Shown here: positions 1 through 8,154 of the stretch, piece by piece
How positions within the stretch are numbered: position 1 is the first letter of the stretch
How the letters are laid out: every line of letters begins with the position of its first letter
Source: Patescibacteria group bacterium
GTDB lineage: Bacteria > Patescibacteriota > Patescibacteriia > Patescibacteriales > GWC2-42-12
NCBI GenBank assembly: GCA_028707005.1
Contig: JAQTVB010000010.1
Coordinates: forward strand, 1 to 36,833
Length of the DNA: 36,833 nt
Reading direction: 5' to 3'
Notes under the pieces: model-generated
What the model was told of the DNA's origin: nothing
Databases searched by the model: none
Seen by the model: the letters and a program-made list of their open reading frames with translations, nothing else
Position numbers and translations under genes: made by a program

Positions 1-944
1 AAATCATCATAGCTTAAAATATGCCGGCCCAGCTTTTGCACGTTGGCCAGGATGTCTTTGGCGCTTTCTTCAATCTGCAAGGCTCTTAGCCCCTGCAGCA
101 CGGTTTGCAAATAAGCCAAAAACGAGGTCGGCGAAACGATAATGACATGACGCTCCTTAAAAGCGTATTCAATCAGATCGCGCGTATTGATCTGCACCGC
201 GCCCACTTTATTGATTAACAGATCATAATAAATCGCTTCGGAAGGAATAAACATGAAAGCAAAATCCATGGTTTTTTCCGCCGGCTTGATATATTTGGAA
301 GTTTCATCAATGCGGGTTTTCAGATCCACTTTAAAAAGTTTTTCAAATTTTTCCCGCGTGGCCGCGTCGCCGGCGTTTAAAATCTTTTCATAATTTTCCA
401 AGCTGAACTTTGAATCCACCGGGATAACCTTGCCTTTGACAAAAATCACCGCGTCCACGATCGTGCCGTCCTTGAAGCCGTATTGCATCTGGTAGCCGTT
501 GGGCGGCAAAACATTTTTTAAAGTTTCTTCCAAAAAATATTCGCCCAACACGCCGCGCTGCTTGGGATTTTTTAAAATATCCTGCAGGTTGGCCAGCTGG
601 GCGGAAAAATTCACCACCTGCTTATTGGTTTCATCCAGCTTAACCAATTTTTCGGTGACCTCGCTGATTAATCTGGCTGATTGGCCGGTAATGCCCTGAA
701 TTATCTTGGTCGTCTCGCGAAACTGTTCCTGATTCGCCCGATGCGTTTCCGCCAGCTTGCCGTCAATGGCTTGGCGCAATTCGCTATTTTGCTCCCCCAG
801 TCCATGCAAGCGCTCCATCATGGCCGCCAATTTTTCATTGTCAGCCGACGGCTCCACGGTCTTTTTTCTGATCAACAAAAAAATCACGGCCGCCAGGCCA
901 ATGATCAGTAAAATTAGCAAAAAAACAATCCATTGATTAAGCAT
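1..944 (-). CDS. rmuC: DNA recombination protein RmuC, 3' end outside window
   Basis: Read on the minus strand from the ATG at 944 and still open at base 1, so about 314 residues are present and the C-terminus is missing. Residues about 4-26 form one strongly hydrophobic segment (WIVFLLILLIIGLAAVIFLL) followed by RKK, an N-terminal membrane anchor. A helical, coiled-coil-like stretch follows (about 35-110). The RmuC core then begins, with KNPKQRGVLGEYFLEETL, then GTIVDAVIFVKGKVIPVDSK and FMFIPSEAIYYDLL, all typical of the family, which has a PD-(D/E)XK nuclease-like fold. RmuC limits inversions at short inverted repeats in E. coli, which is of interest in a genome this rich in palindromes. 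It is divergent from the small plus-strand units to its right. Family assignment is firm; the biochemical role is known only from other bacteria. Confidence 0.93.
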   Translation of the reverse strand, partial: MLNQWIVFLLILLIIGLAAVIFLLIRKKTVEPSADNEKLAAMMERLHGLGEQNSELRQAIDGKLAETHRANQEQFRETTKIIQGITGQSARLISEVTEKLVKLDETNKQVVNFSAQLANLQDILKNPKQRGVLGEYFLEETLKNVLPPNGYQMQYGFKDGTIVDAVIFVKGKVIPVDSKFSLENYEKILNAGDAATREKFEKLFKVDLKTRIDETSKYIKPAEKTMDFAFMFIPSEAIYYDLLINKVGAVQINTRDLIEYAFKERHVIIVSPTSFLAYLQTVLQGLRALQIEESAKDILANVQKLGRHILSYDD

Positions 945-1041
945 AAATCTTCACTAAGATAAATGTTTTTATAAGTTAAGTTTATCAATTTAAACTGAAT
1001 AGCGCAACTCCATCAGCTGATATAACAAAATTTACCAACGC

Positions 1042-1070
1042 TTGACTTTTAATTAATAATGTACTATACT
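1042..1070 (+). promoter_or_regulatory. sigma-70 type promoter of small-protein unit A
   Basis: TTGACT at 1042-1047, a 17-base spacer, and TATACT at 1065-1070. Transcription should start near 1077, just before the leader stem. The same arrangement recurs at 1516-1544. Confidence 0.8.
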
Positions 1071-1076
1071 TTAGCC

Positions 1077-1178
1077 AGCATCAATTAAGACACCTGATTT
1101 GGCTTGTTGCCAGAAAAGGCTGCAGAAGCAAGGGCTGCACAGGCCCTGTCCTGATTGATTCAATAGAAGGATAATACT
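1077..1178 (+). ncRNA. structured 5' leader A, paired with leader B
   Basis: About 100 nt lie between the predicted start of transcription and the GTG at 1179. Bases 1080-1092 pair with 1147-1159 (12 of 13 positions, one G-U), closing a domain that holds GCC/GGC around an AGAAAA loop and a CAAG that can pair back to CTTG. Leader B (1551-1653) has the same order of blocks: a closing stem containing TAAGAC/GTCTTA, GAAAAGG in the centre, AAGCAA, then the 3' arm and a purine-rich ribosome site. The shared stem tolerates different bases at several paired positions. I do not recognise a known riboswitch class; cyclic-di-GMP, preQ1, fluoride and T-box signatures were looked for by eye and not found. 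It may be a regulatory leader or a stabilising 5' structure. Confidence 0.5.
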
Positions 1179-1412
1179 GTGAAGAAAAAAACAGTAGAAT
1201 TCTCTTTCCTGGATTTCAGGTACGTTTTCAGCCGCGCGGAATTTGCAACTCTCTGCGCGGTTACGGCAGTTATTTTGACCGCTGGCGCTCTCTATACGTG
1301 GAACGGGTTGACCGTGCAAGATCAACAGAATGTCGCAGCCGCCCAGAGCGCCGGCGCAACTAACTTATGGCCAGGCCCGTCCGGCGCCATAATCAACGCG
1401 GTCGGCCGCTAG
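1179..1412 (+). CDS. small single-pass membrane protein, unknown function
   Basis: 77 residues from a GTG start preceded by AGAAGGA about eight bases upstream. The N-terminus is MKKKTVEF, then a hydrophobic segment at about 22-43 (EFATLCAVTAVILTAGALYTW) and a short outside tail rich in Ala, Gly and Pro. It has no Gly-[FW]-x3-Glu prepilin motif, so it is not an obvious pilin. It shares its promoter layout, leader and terminator with the pseudopilin unit that follows, which suggests common regulation or descent. The gene stands alone between its own promoter and terminator. No family was recognised; an opposite-strand frame at 1071-1325 looks like its shadow. Confidence 0.6.
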   Translation: MKKKTVEFSFLDFRYVFSRAEFATLCAVTAVILTAGALYTWNGLTVQDQQNVAAAQSAGATNLWPGPSGAIINAVGR

Positions 1413-1466
1413 GCCAACCTACCCTATGGAACTCGCCCCATAAAAGAGCGAGCAGTCAGATCAAAG

Positions 1467-1499
1467 CTAGAGGCATCCCCTCTGGCTCTATTTTTTTTA
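1467..1499 (+). terminator. Rho-independent terminator of unit A
   Basis: AGCTAGAGG pairs with CCTCTGGCT around a short loop and is followed by CTATTTTTTTT. The stem resembles that of the unit B terminator. Confidence 0.85.
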
Positions 1500-1515
1500 A
1501 ATAACCCGCCAGCGC

Positions 1516-1544
1516 TTGACTTCGGGCTAATAATATAATAAACT
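1516..1544 (+). promoter_or_regulatory. sigma-70 type promoter of pseudopilin unit B
   Basis: TTGACT at 1516-1521, 17-base spacer, TAAACT at 1539-1544. The surrounding GCTTGACTT and the bases after the -10 box match unit A. Confidence 0.75.
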
Positions 1545-1550
1545 TTGGCC

Positions 1551-1653
1551 AACAACACCAACTAAGACGCCTTGCTCGGCTGGCCGCCGAAAAGGTTGTA
1601 AAAGCAAAGGCCATAAACCCGGCTTTGTCTTAATTGGCTTAGGAGAGAAAAAA
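1551..1653 (+). ncRNA. structured 5' leader B, paired with leader A
   Basis: Bases 1558-1569 pair with 1626-1637 (one C-A mismatch), enclosing CCTTGCT which can pair with AGCAAAGG, and a CC-GAAAA-GG hairpin. Block order and several short motifs match leader A, although overall identity is moderate. AGGAGAG lies just upstream of the TTG start. Function unknown. Confidence 0.5.
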
Positions 1654-2010
1654 TTGAAAAAAAAGATCCATGGAAGAAGGGCTGGCTGGAGCTGGATAGA
1701 AATCTTAATCATCGCCGCCATTCTCAGTATGTTGGCCGCTATCGCCATACCTGGAATTTTTGGTGAAGGATGGTTTCGCCCAGGCTGCATCGCTAACCTG
1801 CAGATGATCGAGAAAGCTAAGACAGAGCTTGTTTACCGGCGTGGCCTGACCAATGGCGCTCCCGTATCAACACAAGACATCTACGGCTACATCAACTCAA
1901 GCCCACAGCTATTCTGCCCGGCCGGCGGCAAGTACACCATCAACCAGGTCGGCGTCAGACCTACCTGTTCTATTGCCAGCCACGTCGTTCCGGACGCAGA
2001 AAAGCCGTAA
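1654..2010 (+). CDS. type IV pilin-like (pseudopilin) protein
   Basis: 118 residues from a TTG start behind AGGAGAG. The N-terminus is a short basic leader (MKKKIHGRRAG) followed by WSWIEILIIAAILSMLAAIA, the class III prepilin signal: cleavage after Gly11, Glu at mature position 5 and a hydrophobic helix. Trp replaces the usual Phe or Met at mature position 1. The C-terminal part carries the CPAGGKYTINQVGVRPTCSI pattern, where two cysteines flank a small sheet, as in pseudopilins of many uncultured bacteria. The protein should be processed by a prepilin peptidase, whose gene is not in this window, and inserted in a pilus or secretion pseudopilus. It is monocistronic. Confidence 0.85.
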   Translation: MKKKIHGRRAGWSWIEILIIAAILSMLAAIAIPGIFGEGWFRPGCIANLQMIEKAKTELVYRRGLTNGAPVSTQDIYGYINSSPQLFCPAGGKYTINQVGVRPTCSIASHVVPDAEKP

Positions 2011-2028
2011 AAACGGCCTGATCCTTGC

Positions 2029-2060
2029 TAAGAGCCAGAGGCGCCCCCTCCGGCTTTTTT
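2029..2060 (+). terminator. Rho-independent terminator of unit B
   Basis: AGCC-AGAGG pairs with CCTC-CGGCT and is followed by seven T. It closes the pseudopilin unit. Confidence 0.8.
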
Positions 2061-2130
2061 TATCCGCTTTAGCCGTCTGCCTTGCCAAGACCGATTTTTT
2101 GATGTACAATGAACTGCATTATTAAACATT

Positions 2131-2317
2131 GTCATTGCGAGGAGCGCAAGCGACGAAGCAATCTCCTATAACGCCTTATTAAATCTTAGAATTCAAACTC
2201 TTCTGGCCGAACTTATTGTTTTCATCAAAGTCATTTCCTTATTCTCGTTATTCTTTCTAACCATAGATTGCTTCGTCATTCCTCCGCCAGTTGGCGGATC
2301 CATTCCTCGCAATGACA
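2131..2317. repeat. intergenic element bounded by inverted repeats (GTCATTGCGAGG type)
   Basis: The left end reads GTCATTGCGAGGAGCGCAAG and continues CGACGAAGCAATCTC. The right end (2266-2317) is its inverse, GATTGCTTCG to CCTCGCAATGAC, and holds a nested palindrome (CCGCCAGTTGGCGG). The centre is A+T-rich and empty. A second copy lies at 12131-12344. Its right end overlaps the first possible ATG codons of uvrA, so a start at 2291 is unlikely. Confidence 0.75.
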
Positions 2318-2326
2318 TTTAACACT

Positions 2327-5248
2327 ATGTCTTCCTCCATAAAAATTAAGGGTGCGCGCGTGCATAATCTAAAGAACGTTGATGTGGAAATTCCGCGCGA
2401 CAAACTGGTCGTCATCACCGGCCTGTCCGGCTCGGGCAAGTCGTCCCTGGCCTTTGATACAATCTACGCCGAAGGCCAGCGCCGCTATGTTGAATCTTTG
2501 TCCGCTTACGCCCGGCAATTCATCGGCCTGATGGACAAGCCGGATGTTGACTCTATTGACGGCTTATCGCCGGCCATTTCCATTGACCAAAAATCCACCA
2601 CCCATAATCCCCGCTCCACGGTCGGCACGATCACGGAAATTTATGATTACCTCCGCCTGCTCTATGCCCGCATCGGCCATCCTCATTGTCCGATCTGCGC
2701 TCAGCCGATTGAACCCATGTCGCTTGATGAAATTGTCAAACAAATCATGGCTAATTTTTTAAACAAAGATATTACCATCTTCGCCCCCATCATTAAGGAT
2801 AAAAAGGGCGAACATAAAAGCGTCTTGGAGGGCATAAAAAAAGCCGGCTATTCACGCCTGCGTTTTGATAATGTGATCTATGCTTTGGAAGAATTTGAAG
2901 ATTTGAACGTGGATAAACAAAAAAAACACAGCTTGGACATCCTAATTGACCGGCTGACAGCTTCCAAGGATAAAGAAGATCTGGCGCGCTTATCCGAAGC
3001 GGTGGAAAAAGCCCTGGAATACGGCAACGGGCTGGTAACTATAAACCCCCTTGATAAAGGGGGTTTGGGGGATTTAAAAGATGCAGGCAAAAAAAATCCC
3101 CCTTCATCCCCCTTTGTCAAGGGGGAAACAACCAATAACACTACCTATTCCAAACTGCTGGCCTGCCCCAAGTGCGGCATCAGTTTGCCCGAGCTGGAGC
3201 CGCGAAATTTTTCTTTTAATTCGCCGCACGGCGCCTGCCCGGACTGCACCGGCTTGGGTACTAAACTGGAAATTGATTCCAAGCTAATAATTAATCCTAA
3301 TTTGACCATTGCCCAAGGAGCGATCCGTCCCTGGGCACATAGCCCGGCCACCGGACAGGGCTGGCTGATGCGCATTCTGGGCACGGTCGCCCTTAACCAT
3401 GGTTTTGACTTGAACACGCCGATCAAGGACTTGACCAAAAAACAACTGGACATTGTGCTCTATGGCTCGGGTGAAAAAAACTATAATATCAATTATCAAA
3501 GTGAGCGTTTTTCCGGCGAATTGACCACTGAATTTGAGGGCGTTATTCCTAACCTGGAAAGGCGCTTCCAGCAGACCGAATCCGATTATGTAAGAAAGGA
3601 AATTGAACAATACATGCGCGTTTTGATCTGCCCGACCTGCGGAGGCAAGCGCTTAAAGCCGGAAATCCTGGCGGTAACCATCGCCGGCCAATCCATTTAT
3701 GATCTTACCGCTAAGACCATCGACCAAACCAAAAAATTCTGCTCCGAGTTAAGCAGTTCTGCCGGCTTGACCGGACGCGAGAAAAAAATCGCTTCACGCC
3801 TGCTTAAAGAAATCTGCTCGCGGCTGGAATTCCTTTCCGATGTGGGGCTGGATTATCTTACTTTGGAAAGGCCGGCCAATACTTTGTCCGGCGGTGAAGC
3901 CCAGCGCATCAGGCTGGCCACGCAAATCGGTTCGGCTTTAATGGGCGTAATTTACATTTTAGACGAGCCGTCTATCGGCTTGCACCAAAGAGATAATAAT
4001 AAATTAATCGGCACCTTGAAGCGGCTGCGCGATTTGGGCAATACGGTGATTGTGGTTGAACATGATGAAGCCACCATGCTGGCCGCCGACTGGCTGATTG
4101 ATGTCGGGCCGGGCGCGGGCGAACATGGCGGGCAAATCGTGGCCGCCGGCGCGCCGGAGCAGATTAAAAAGAATGCCAAATCTTTAACCGGCCAATACTT
4201 AAGCGGAAAAAAAATGATCGCTACGCCGACTCGCTATCGCCAAGGCAACGGCAAAGCCCTGGCCATTATCAAAGCCAATGAACATAATTTAAAAAATATT
4301 GACGTTGTTTTCCCGTTAGGCAAGTTTATCGCCATCACCGGTGTCTCCGGTTCGGGCAAATCAACGCTGATGACCGACATTTTAGCCAAGGCGCTCAACC
4401 AAAAACTCTACCGCGCCAAAGAGGCGCCGGGCAAACATGAGCGCATTGACGGCTTGGAAAATATTGATAAGGTCATTGATATCGACCAATCGCCGATCGG
4501 CCGCACCCCGCGCTCCAACCCCGCCACCTACACCGGCGCTTTCACGCCGATCCGCGATTTATTCGCCTCTTTGCCCGAAGCCAAAATCCGCGGCTATAAA
4601 TCCGGCCGTTTTTCTTTCAACGTTCCGGGCGGACGCTGCGAAGCCTGCGGCGGCGATGGAGTGGTAAAAATTGAAATGCAATTCTTGCCGGACATTTACG
4701 TGGAGTGCGATGTCTGCCAGGGCCGGCGCTATAATCAGGAAGTCCTGGAAATACACTATAAGGATAAAAACATCTCCGAAGTTTTAAATATGACCGTGGA
4801 AGAAGCCATGAATTTGTTTAAAAATATCCCGGCCATCTACCAAAAATTGGCCACCCTGAACGAAGTCGGCCTAAGCTATGTCAAATTGGGCCAATCGGCC
4901 ACCACCCTGTCCGGCGGCGAAGCGCAACGGGTCAAACTGGCAACCGAATTATCCCGCCGCGCCACCGGCAAGACCCTTTACATTCTGGACGAGCCCACCA
5001 CCGGCCTGCACTTCGATGATATAAAAAAACTGCTCCAAGTTCTCGGGCAGTTAGTTGACAAAGGCAATACGGTATTAATTATTGAGCACAATTTAGATGT
5101 CATTAAATCCGTGGACTGGGTTATTGATCTGGGCCCGGAAGGCGGCGATAAGGGCGGCCAAATCGTGGCCCAAGGCACGCCACGGGAAATCGCCAAAAAT
5201 AAAAAAAGCTATACCGGGCAATACCTAAACAAAATACTCAAAAAATAA
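2327..5248 (+). CDS. uvrA: excinuclease ABC subunit A
   Basis: 973 residues from the ATG at 2327; upstream in-frame ATGs at 2291 and 2312 lie in or at the edge of the repeat element. UvrA is the damage-recognition ATPase of nucleotide excision repair. First Walker [10 protein letters not shown] at 32-39, Q-loop region [19 protein letters not shown], zinc-module pairs CPKCG and CPDCTGLG, first signature [16 protein letters not shown] with Walker [14 protein letters not shown]. The second half has GVSGSGKST, the C-terminal zinc finger (CEACGGDG to CDVCQGRRY), [18 protein letters not shown] and [10 protein letters not shown]. All motifs are intact. Residues about 240-267 are encoded by an in-frame palindromic repeat. 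The gene ends at a strong terminator. No uvrB or uvrC is nearby. Confidence 0.97.
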   Translation: MSSSIKIKGARVHNLKNVDVEIPRDKLVVITGLSGSGKSSLAFDTIYAEGQRRYVESLSAYARQFIGLMDKPDVDSIDGLSPAISIDQKSTTHNPRSTVGTITEIYDYLRLLYARIGHPHCPICAQPIEPMSLDEIVKQIMANFLNKDITIFAPIIKDKKGEHKSVLEGIKKAGYSRLRFDNVIYALEEFEDLNVDKQKKHSLDILIDRLTASKDKEDLARLSEAVEKALEYGNGLVTINPLDKGGLGDLKDAGKKNPPSSPFVKGETTNNTTYSKLLACPKCGISLPELEPRNFSFNSPHGACPDCTGLGTKLEIDSKLIINPNLTIAQGAIRPWAHSPATGQGWLMRILGTVALNHGFDLNTPIKDLTKKQLDIVLYGSGEKNYNINYQSERFSGELTTEFEGVIPNLERRFQQTESDYVRKEIEQYMRVLICPTCGGKRLKPEILAVTIAGQSIYDLTAKTIDQTKKFCSELSSSAGLTGREKKIASRLLKEICSRLEFLSDVGLDYLTLERPANTLSGGEAQRIRLATQIGSALMGVIYILDEPSIGLHQRDNNKLIGTLKRLRDLGNTVIVVEHDEATMLAADWLIDVGPGAGEHGGQIVAAGAPEQIKKNAKSLTGQYLSGKKMIATPTRYRQGNGKALAIIKANEHNLKNIDVVFPLGKFIAITGVSGSGKSTLMTDILAKALNQKLYRAKEAPGKHERIDGLENIDKVIDIDQSPIGRTPRSNPATYTGAFTPIRDLFASLPEAKIRGYKSGRFSFNVPGGRCEACGGDGVVKIEMQFLPDIYVECDVCQGRRYNQEVLEIHYKDKNISEVLNMTVEEAMNLFKNIPAIYQKLATLNEVGLSYVKLGQSATTLSGGEAQRVKLATELSRRATGKTLYILDEPTTGLHFDDIKKLLQVLGQLVDKGNTVLIIEHNLDVIKSVDWVIDLGPEGGDKGGQIVAQGTPREIAKNKKSYTGQYLNKILKK
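3044..3125. repeat. palindromic repeat inserted in frame in uvrA
   Basis: Bases 3044-3075 (AACCCCCTTGATAAAGGGGG and on) and 3094-3125 (ending CCTTTGTCAAGGGGG) are near-perfect inverted copies. Translated in the uvrA frame they give [13 protein letters not shown] and [12 protein letters not shown], a peptide typical of such repeats when read through. It has no stop, so uvrA stays open. Confidence 0.85.
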
Positions 5249-5259
5249 ATTTCTATTTA

Positions 5260-5302
5260 AAAATGAAGGCGAGAAAACGTTTTCTCGCCTTCATTTTTAT
5301 TT
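5260..5302. terminator. bidirectional terminator between uvrA and the nucleotidyltransferase gene
   Basis: AATGAAGGCGAGAAAACG and its complement form a perfect stem with A-runs on the left and T-runs on the right, so it can stop both convergent genes. The core GGCGAG-AAACGTTT-CTCGCC recurs at 29930-29955. Confidence 0.88.
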
Positions 5303-5310
5303 TTCCAAAT

Positions 5311-6072
5311 CTAGCGTATAGAAAAATCTTCTGAATCAAATTTAATTCTATTTTCCTTCATAAAATTCAATATTTCTTCAAAAAGTTTTTTTACTACTTC
5401 ATTAATCCTCTCAACGTCCTTAATTTCTCCTTTTAATAGCATTTCTCCTAATTTTCTGAACGAAACAAAATTAATAGTCAGAGCCATTGAATCTTTAGCT
5501 CTATTCGCGGCGCTCCCATAATATGCTTTATTAATTAATCCGACAAATCCAATCAGCTTGTTAAACAAATGAAAAGATAAAAAACGAATTTGTTCCTCAC
5601 TACCATTTTCCACAATATTAAAAAATTTTCCAAACTGCTCATAAATATCATTGATGAAAACTTGTCTGATATATTTTTTAAAATCCTGTTTTACCAACTT
5701 AACAAACTCTCTTTTAAATTTACTAAATATCTGAGCTGAGTCGTAAACAGGTTTGACATCAAGATAAATTCCAAGGTATAGAGGCCAATCGATATTTACA
5801 TTATATATTTCTTCAATTGCCCTATCTTCGCTTACAACATCAACTTCCCATTTTAGCCCTTTGTACATTCCTTCATAACTCTGATCGATCATTGCGCCTT
5901 TAATAACCGCCAACATTTCAATATCTGAATAATCCATATCCTCGCCTCTTGTTACCGAGCCATAGATGCCTACCGCTAATAATTTATCTTTATATTCAAC
6001 CTTAAGTTTTTCTAGTATTTTTTCAGAAAATATCAGTCTTTCTTTGTTTGTTATTCTAATTGGGTACTGCAT
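5311..6072 (-). CDS. kanamycin nucleotidyltransferase-like protein (ANT(4')-type fold)
   Basis: 253 residues, about the length of the classic kanamycin nucleotidyltransferase (KNT), and alignable by eye over most of it. GIYGSVTRGEDMDYSDIEM at 35-53 matches KNT GVYGSLGRQTDGPYSDIEM. The metal-binding acids fall at Asp50 and Glu52, with a third acid at Asp78 (WEVDVV). The C-terminal domain has YEQFGK with Glu145 and Lys149, the catalytic base and ATP-contacting lysine in KNT. The substrate motif DWPL and PVYDS are also shared. Known members transfer AMP from ATP to an aminoglycoside hydroxyl. Codon use is more A+T-rich than in neighbours, which fits acquisition from elsewhere. Substrate is unproven; many such proteins are antitoxins or housekeeping transferases. 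Confidence 0.8.
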   Translation of the reverse strand: MQYPIRITNKERLIFSEKILEKLKVEYKDKLLAVGIYGSVTRGEDMDYSDIEMLAVIKGAMIDQSYEGMYKGLKWEVDVVSEDRAIEEIYNVNIDWPLYLGIYLDVKPVYDSAQIFSKFKREFVKLVKQDFKKYIRQVFINDIYEQFGKFFNIVENGSEEQIRFLSFHLFNKLIGFVGLINKAYYGSAANRAKDSMALTINFVSFRKLGEMLLKGEIKDVERINEVVKKLFEEILNFMKENRIKFDSEDFSIR

Positions 6073-6099
6073 AATTATTTTGGTTATTTTCCAGCCTCC

Positions 6100-6127
6100 T
6101 TGACATTAACATCGGCTATGATATACT
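6100..6127 (+). promoter_or_regulatory. strong extended -10 promoter
   Basis: TTGACA at 6100-6105, 16-base spacer, TATACT at 6122-6127 with an upstream TG one base away (TGATATACT). It points right, away from the nucleotidyltransferase gene, into a stretch with no plus-strand protein. Confidence 0.75.
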
Positions 6128-6133
6128 AATATT

Positions 6134-6190
6134 TAGAAAAAGGCTTTCGGCCGGGGTTTATAAGCCCCAACTTGGCGGAGGGTCTTTTTT
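6134..6190 (+). ncRNA. candidate short RNA of about 57 nt
   Basis: The promoter at 6100-6127 would start a transcript near 6134 that reaches a T-run at 6184-6190. Within it GGC-TTTCG-GCC and GGGG-TTTATAAG-CCCC are adjacent hairpins, and a later GGCGGAGGGTC precedes the T-run. There is no ATG with an open frame in it. It could be a small regulatory RNA or a leader of a lost gene. The terminator stem is not obvious, so the 3' end is a guess. Confidence 0.4.
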
Positions 6191-6285
6191 GTTTATTGTC
6201 CAATTGGAAATACGGAAATCAACCATTTTTCTCCCGTTCTTTTGTCATTGCCGCCCGCTTCGTCAGAGCTTCCGGGTCAAAACAA

Positions 6286-6309
6286 CTAAATCGTGATATC
6301 ACGGTTTAG
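6286..6309. repeat. short palindrome
   Basis: CTAAATCGTGATATCACGGTTTAG is self-complementary apart from one base pair. It lies between the short RNA candidate and the end of the small gene at 6334. Confidence 0.5.
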
Positions 6310-6333
6310 CCATTTTATTTGGAGGATTGAAAA

Positions 6334-6591
6334 TTAATTATGTTCGTTTCTTCTTGCCTCTATCTTTCGACGTGATTCATCGCCAAACTTTAAAGATAAA
6401 GCCGCCAATTCTTCCTCTTCATTTACCGACATTGCTCCCAATAAATTATTTAAAACTATTAGCGCGGCCCTAGTTTCTTCTGTTTCAGGAGTTTCGTTTG
6501 ATAGCCGTTCAAGCTCTTTGAATAACTTTTTTCTTTCTCCTCCTTGCTCAGGGCCTATTTCGGAAGATCCTGCGAATTCTCTTTTTGGCAT
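6334..6591 (-). CDS. small hydrophilic protein, unknown function
   Basis: 85 residues starting MPKREFAGSSEIGPEQGG, charged and probably mainly helical (KKLFKELERLSNE, then ALIVLNNLLGAMSVNEEEEL). It begins 23 bases after the glyS stop on the same strand, so it is likely co-transcribed with glyS. No Cys, no membrane segment and no recognised motif. The reverse frame is a shadow. Confidence 0.5.
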   Translation of the reverse strand: MPKREFAGSSEIGPEQGGERKKLFKELERLSNETPETEETRAALIVLNNLLGAMSVNEEEELAALSLKFGDESRRKIEARRNEHN

Positions 6592-6614
6592 AATATTTTT
6601 AGTAAATTATTAAA

Positions 6615-7985
6615 TTATTTCAATTTCTTCCCAAACCACTCCCCCAATTTTTCAATCTTCACCCTTTCCTGCTTCATAGTGTCGCGGTTTCTGACGGTTA
6701 CATCGCCCTTCTCCAAAGTGTCAAAGTCCACGGTTAAGCAGAAAGGCGTGCCGATTTCGTCCTGGCGGCGATAGCGCTTGCCGATATTGCCGTTATCATC
6801 AAACTCGCAATTATATTCGGATTTCAGTTGGTTAAACACGGCTTTGGCTTTCTTCACCAGCTCGGGCTTGTTTTTTAACAGAGGAAAAACCGCGATCTTG
6901 ACCGGAGCCAGCCAATAGGGAAACTTCATCACCGTTCTGATGTTTTCTTCTCCCTTCTCCCGCGAAGAATGAGCGGGGGAGGGGTTGGGGGCGGGGGTAG
7001 TTTCTTCACAATACGCCGCGTAAAGCACAGCGAGTACCGTACGCTCCACTCCTAGCGACGGTTCAATTACGTGCGGCACGAACTTATCGCCCTGCTCATC
7101 GGTGCAGAATAAATCCGCGCCGGAAAATTTGGCATGTTGCTTTAAATCATAGTCGGTCCGATAAGCCAAACCGTATAATTCTTTCCGGCCGAAAGGAAAC
7201 TGATATTCAAAATCAATGGTCTTTTTGGAATAATGCGCCCGCTCGCCGTCCGGCACATTAAGCTCGTAGACGTCATGCTTGACGTTTAGCCCCAGCTCGG
7301 CCATCCAGTTCAACATTTCCTTGCGCCACATCTCGAACGCCGTCTGCCAATCTTTATCTTTCTTCGGCGGCGCGATAAAATATTCTATTTCCATCTGTTC
7401 AAACTCACGCGTCCTAAAAATGAAATTGCCCGGCGTGATTTCGTTGCGGAACGCCTTGCCGATTTGCCCGATGCCGAACGGCAGTCTGGGCCGCATCGTA
7501 TCCATGATATTTTTAAAATTCACAAAAATCCCCTGCGCGGTTTCCGGCCGTAAATAAGCGATATTAACGCTTTCCTCGGCCGGCCCAATAAAAGTTTTAA
7601 ACATCAGATTAAACTGCCGCGGCGCAGACATTTGACCGCCGCAATTCGGGCACTTGCCGGCTTCTTCCAGCTGGTCGGCCCGAAAACGATTTTTGCATTT
7701 TTTGCATTCCACCAGCGGGTCAGAAAAATTATCAAGATGCCCCGAAGCTTTCCAGGTTTCCGGATTCATAATGATAGCCGCGTCCTGGCCGACCATATCT
7801 TCCCGCTCTTGCACGAATTTTTTCCACCATCTTTGCTTAATATTATTTTTCAATTCCACGCCATACGGGCCGTAGTCCCAGGCGTTGGCCAAACCGCCGT
7901 AAATTTCCGAATCAGGGAAGATAAAACCTCTTCGCTTGCACAAAGAGACGATTTTTTCCATGGAAACATTATTCTTGTTAGTCAT
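6615..7985 (-). CDS. glyS: glycyl-tRNA synthetase, single-chain dimeric type
   Basis: 456 residues of the alpha2 class IIa GlyRS type found in archaea, eukaryotes and many bacteria, not the alpha/beta GlyQ-GlyS type. The start SLCKRRGFIFPDSEIYGGLANAWDYGPYG is diagnostic. A Cys pair (CKKCKNRFRADQLEEAGKCPNCGG) follows, then YLRPETAQGIFVNF, the motif 2 region FRNEITPGNFIFRTREFEQMEIEYF, the motif 3 region VIEPSLGVERTVLAVL, and an anticodon-binding domain from WLAPVKIAVFPLL onward. Residues about 330-346 (TTPAPNPSPAHSSREKGEE) are a repeat-derived insert encoded at 6947-7000. The ATG at 7985 gives MTNKNNVSMEKIVSLC. A small unknown gene follows it. Confidence 0.96.
   Translation of the reverse strand: MTNKNNVSMEKIVSLCKRRGFIFPDSEIYGGLANAWDYGPYGVELKNNIKQRWWKKFVQEREDMVGQDAAIIMNPETWKASGHLDNFSDPLVECKKCKNRFRADQLEEAGKCPNCGGQMSAPRQFNLMFKTFIGPAEESVNIAYLRPETAQGIFVNFKNIMDTMRPRLPFGIGQIGKAFRNEITPGNFIFRTREFEQMEIEYFIAPPKKDKDWQTAFEMWRKEMLNWMAELGLNVKHDVYELNVPDGERAHYSKKTIDFEYQFPFGRKELYGLAYRTDYDLKQHAKFSGADLFCTDEQGDKFVPHVIEPSLGVERTVLAVLYAAYCEETTPAPNPSPAHSSREKGEENIRTVMKFPYWLAPVKIAVFPLLKNKPELVKKAKAVFNQLKSEYNCEFDDNGNIGKRYRRQDEIGTPFCLTVDFDTLEKGDVTVRNRDTMKQERVKIEKLGEWFGKKLK
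6947..7000. repeat. repeat insert inside glyS
   Basis: TTCTCCCTTCTCCCGCG and GAGCGGGGGAGGGG form an imperfect inverted repeat that stays in frame. It lies between the class II core and the anticodon-binding domain, a position where a surface loop is tolerated. Confidence 0.65.
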
Positions 7986-7997
7986 ACAATATATCTG

Positions 7998-8130
7998 TCA
8001 TGGCGGCCTCCGAGCCGCCATCCAGGGGCAAGAGGCACGAACATCTTAATATACACAACCATGTTCCTTCTCTTACCTCTGGATTGCGGGTCCCATGCCT
8101 ACCGGCAGGCAGGAAGCCCGCAATGACAAA
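7998..8130. repeat. palindromic intergenic elements between dedA-like gene and glyS
   Basis: TGGCGGCCTCCGAGCCGCCA is a hairpin at the right of the glyS start, and GGATTGCGGG to CCCGCAATGAC encloses a second palindrome (CCTACCGGCAGGCAGG). Same general style as the other GTCAT-ended elements. No gene is seen here. Confidence 0.55.
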
Positions 8131-8154
8131 TTAATAATTTTTAATTTTGCATTG

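Noticed and set aside
2291-2326. Earlier uvrA start giving 12 extra residues
   Set aside because: The segment lies in the end of a palindromic element and does not resemble the UvrA N-terminus.
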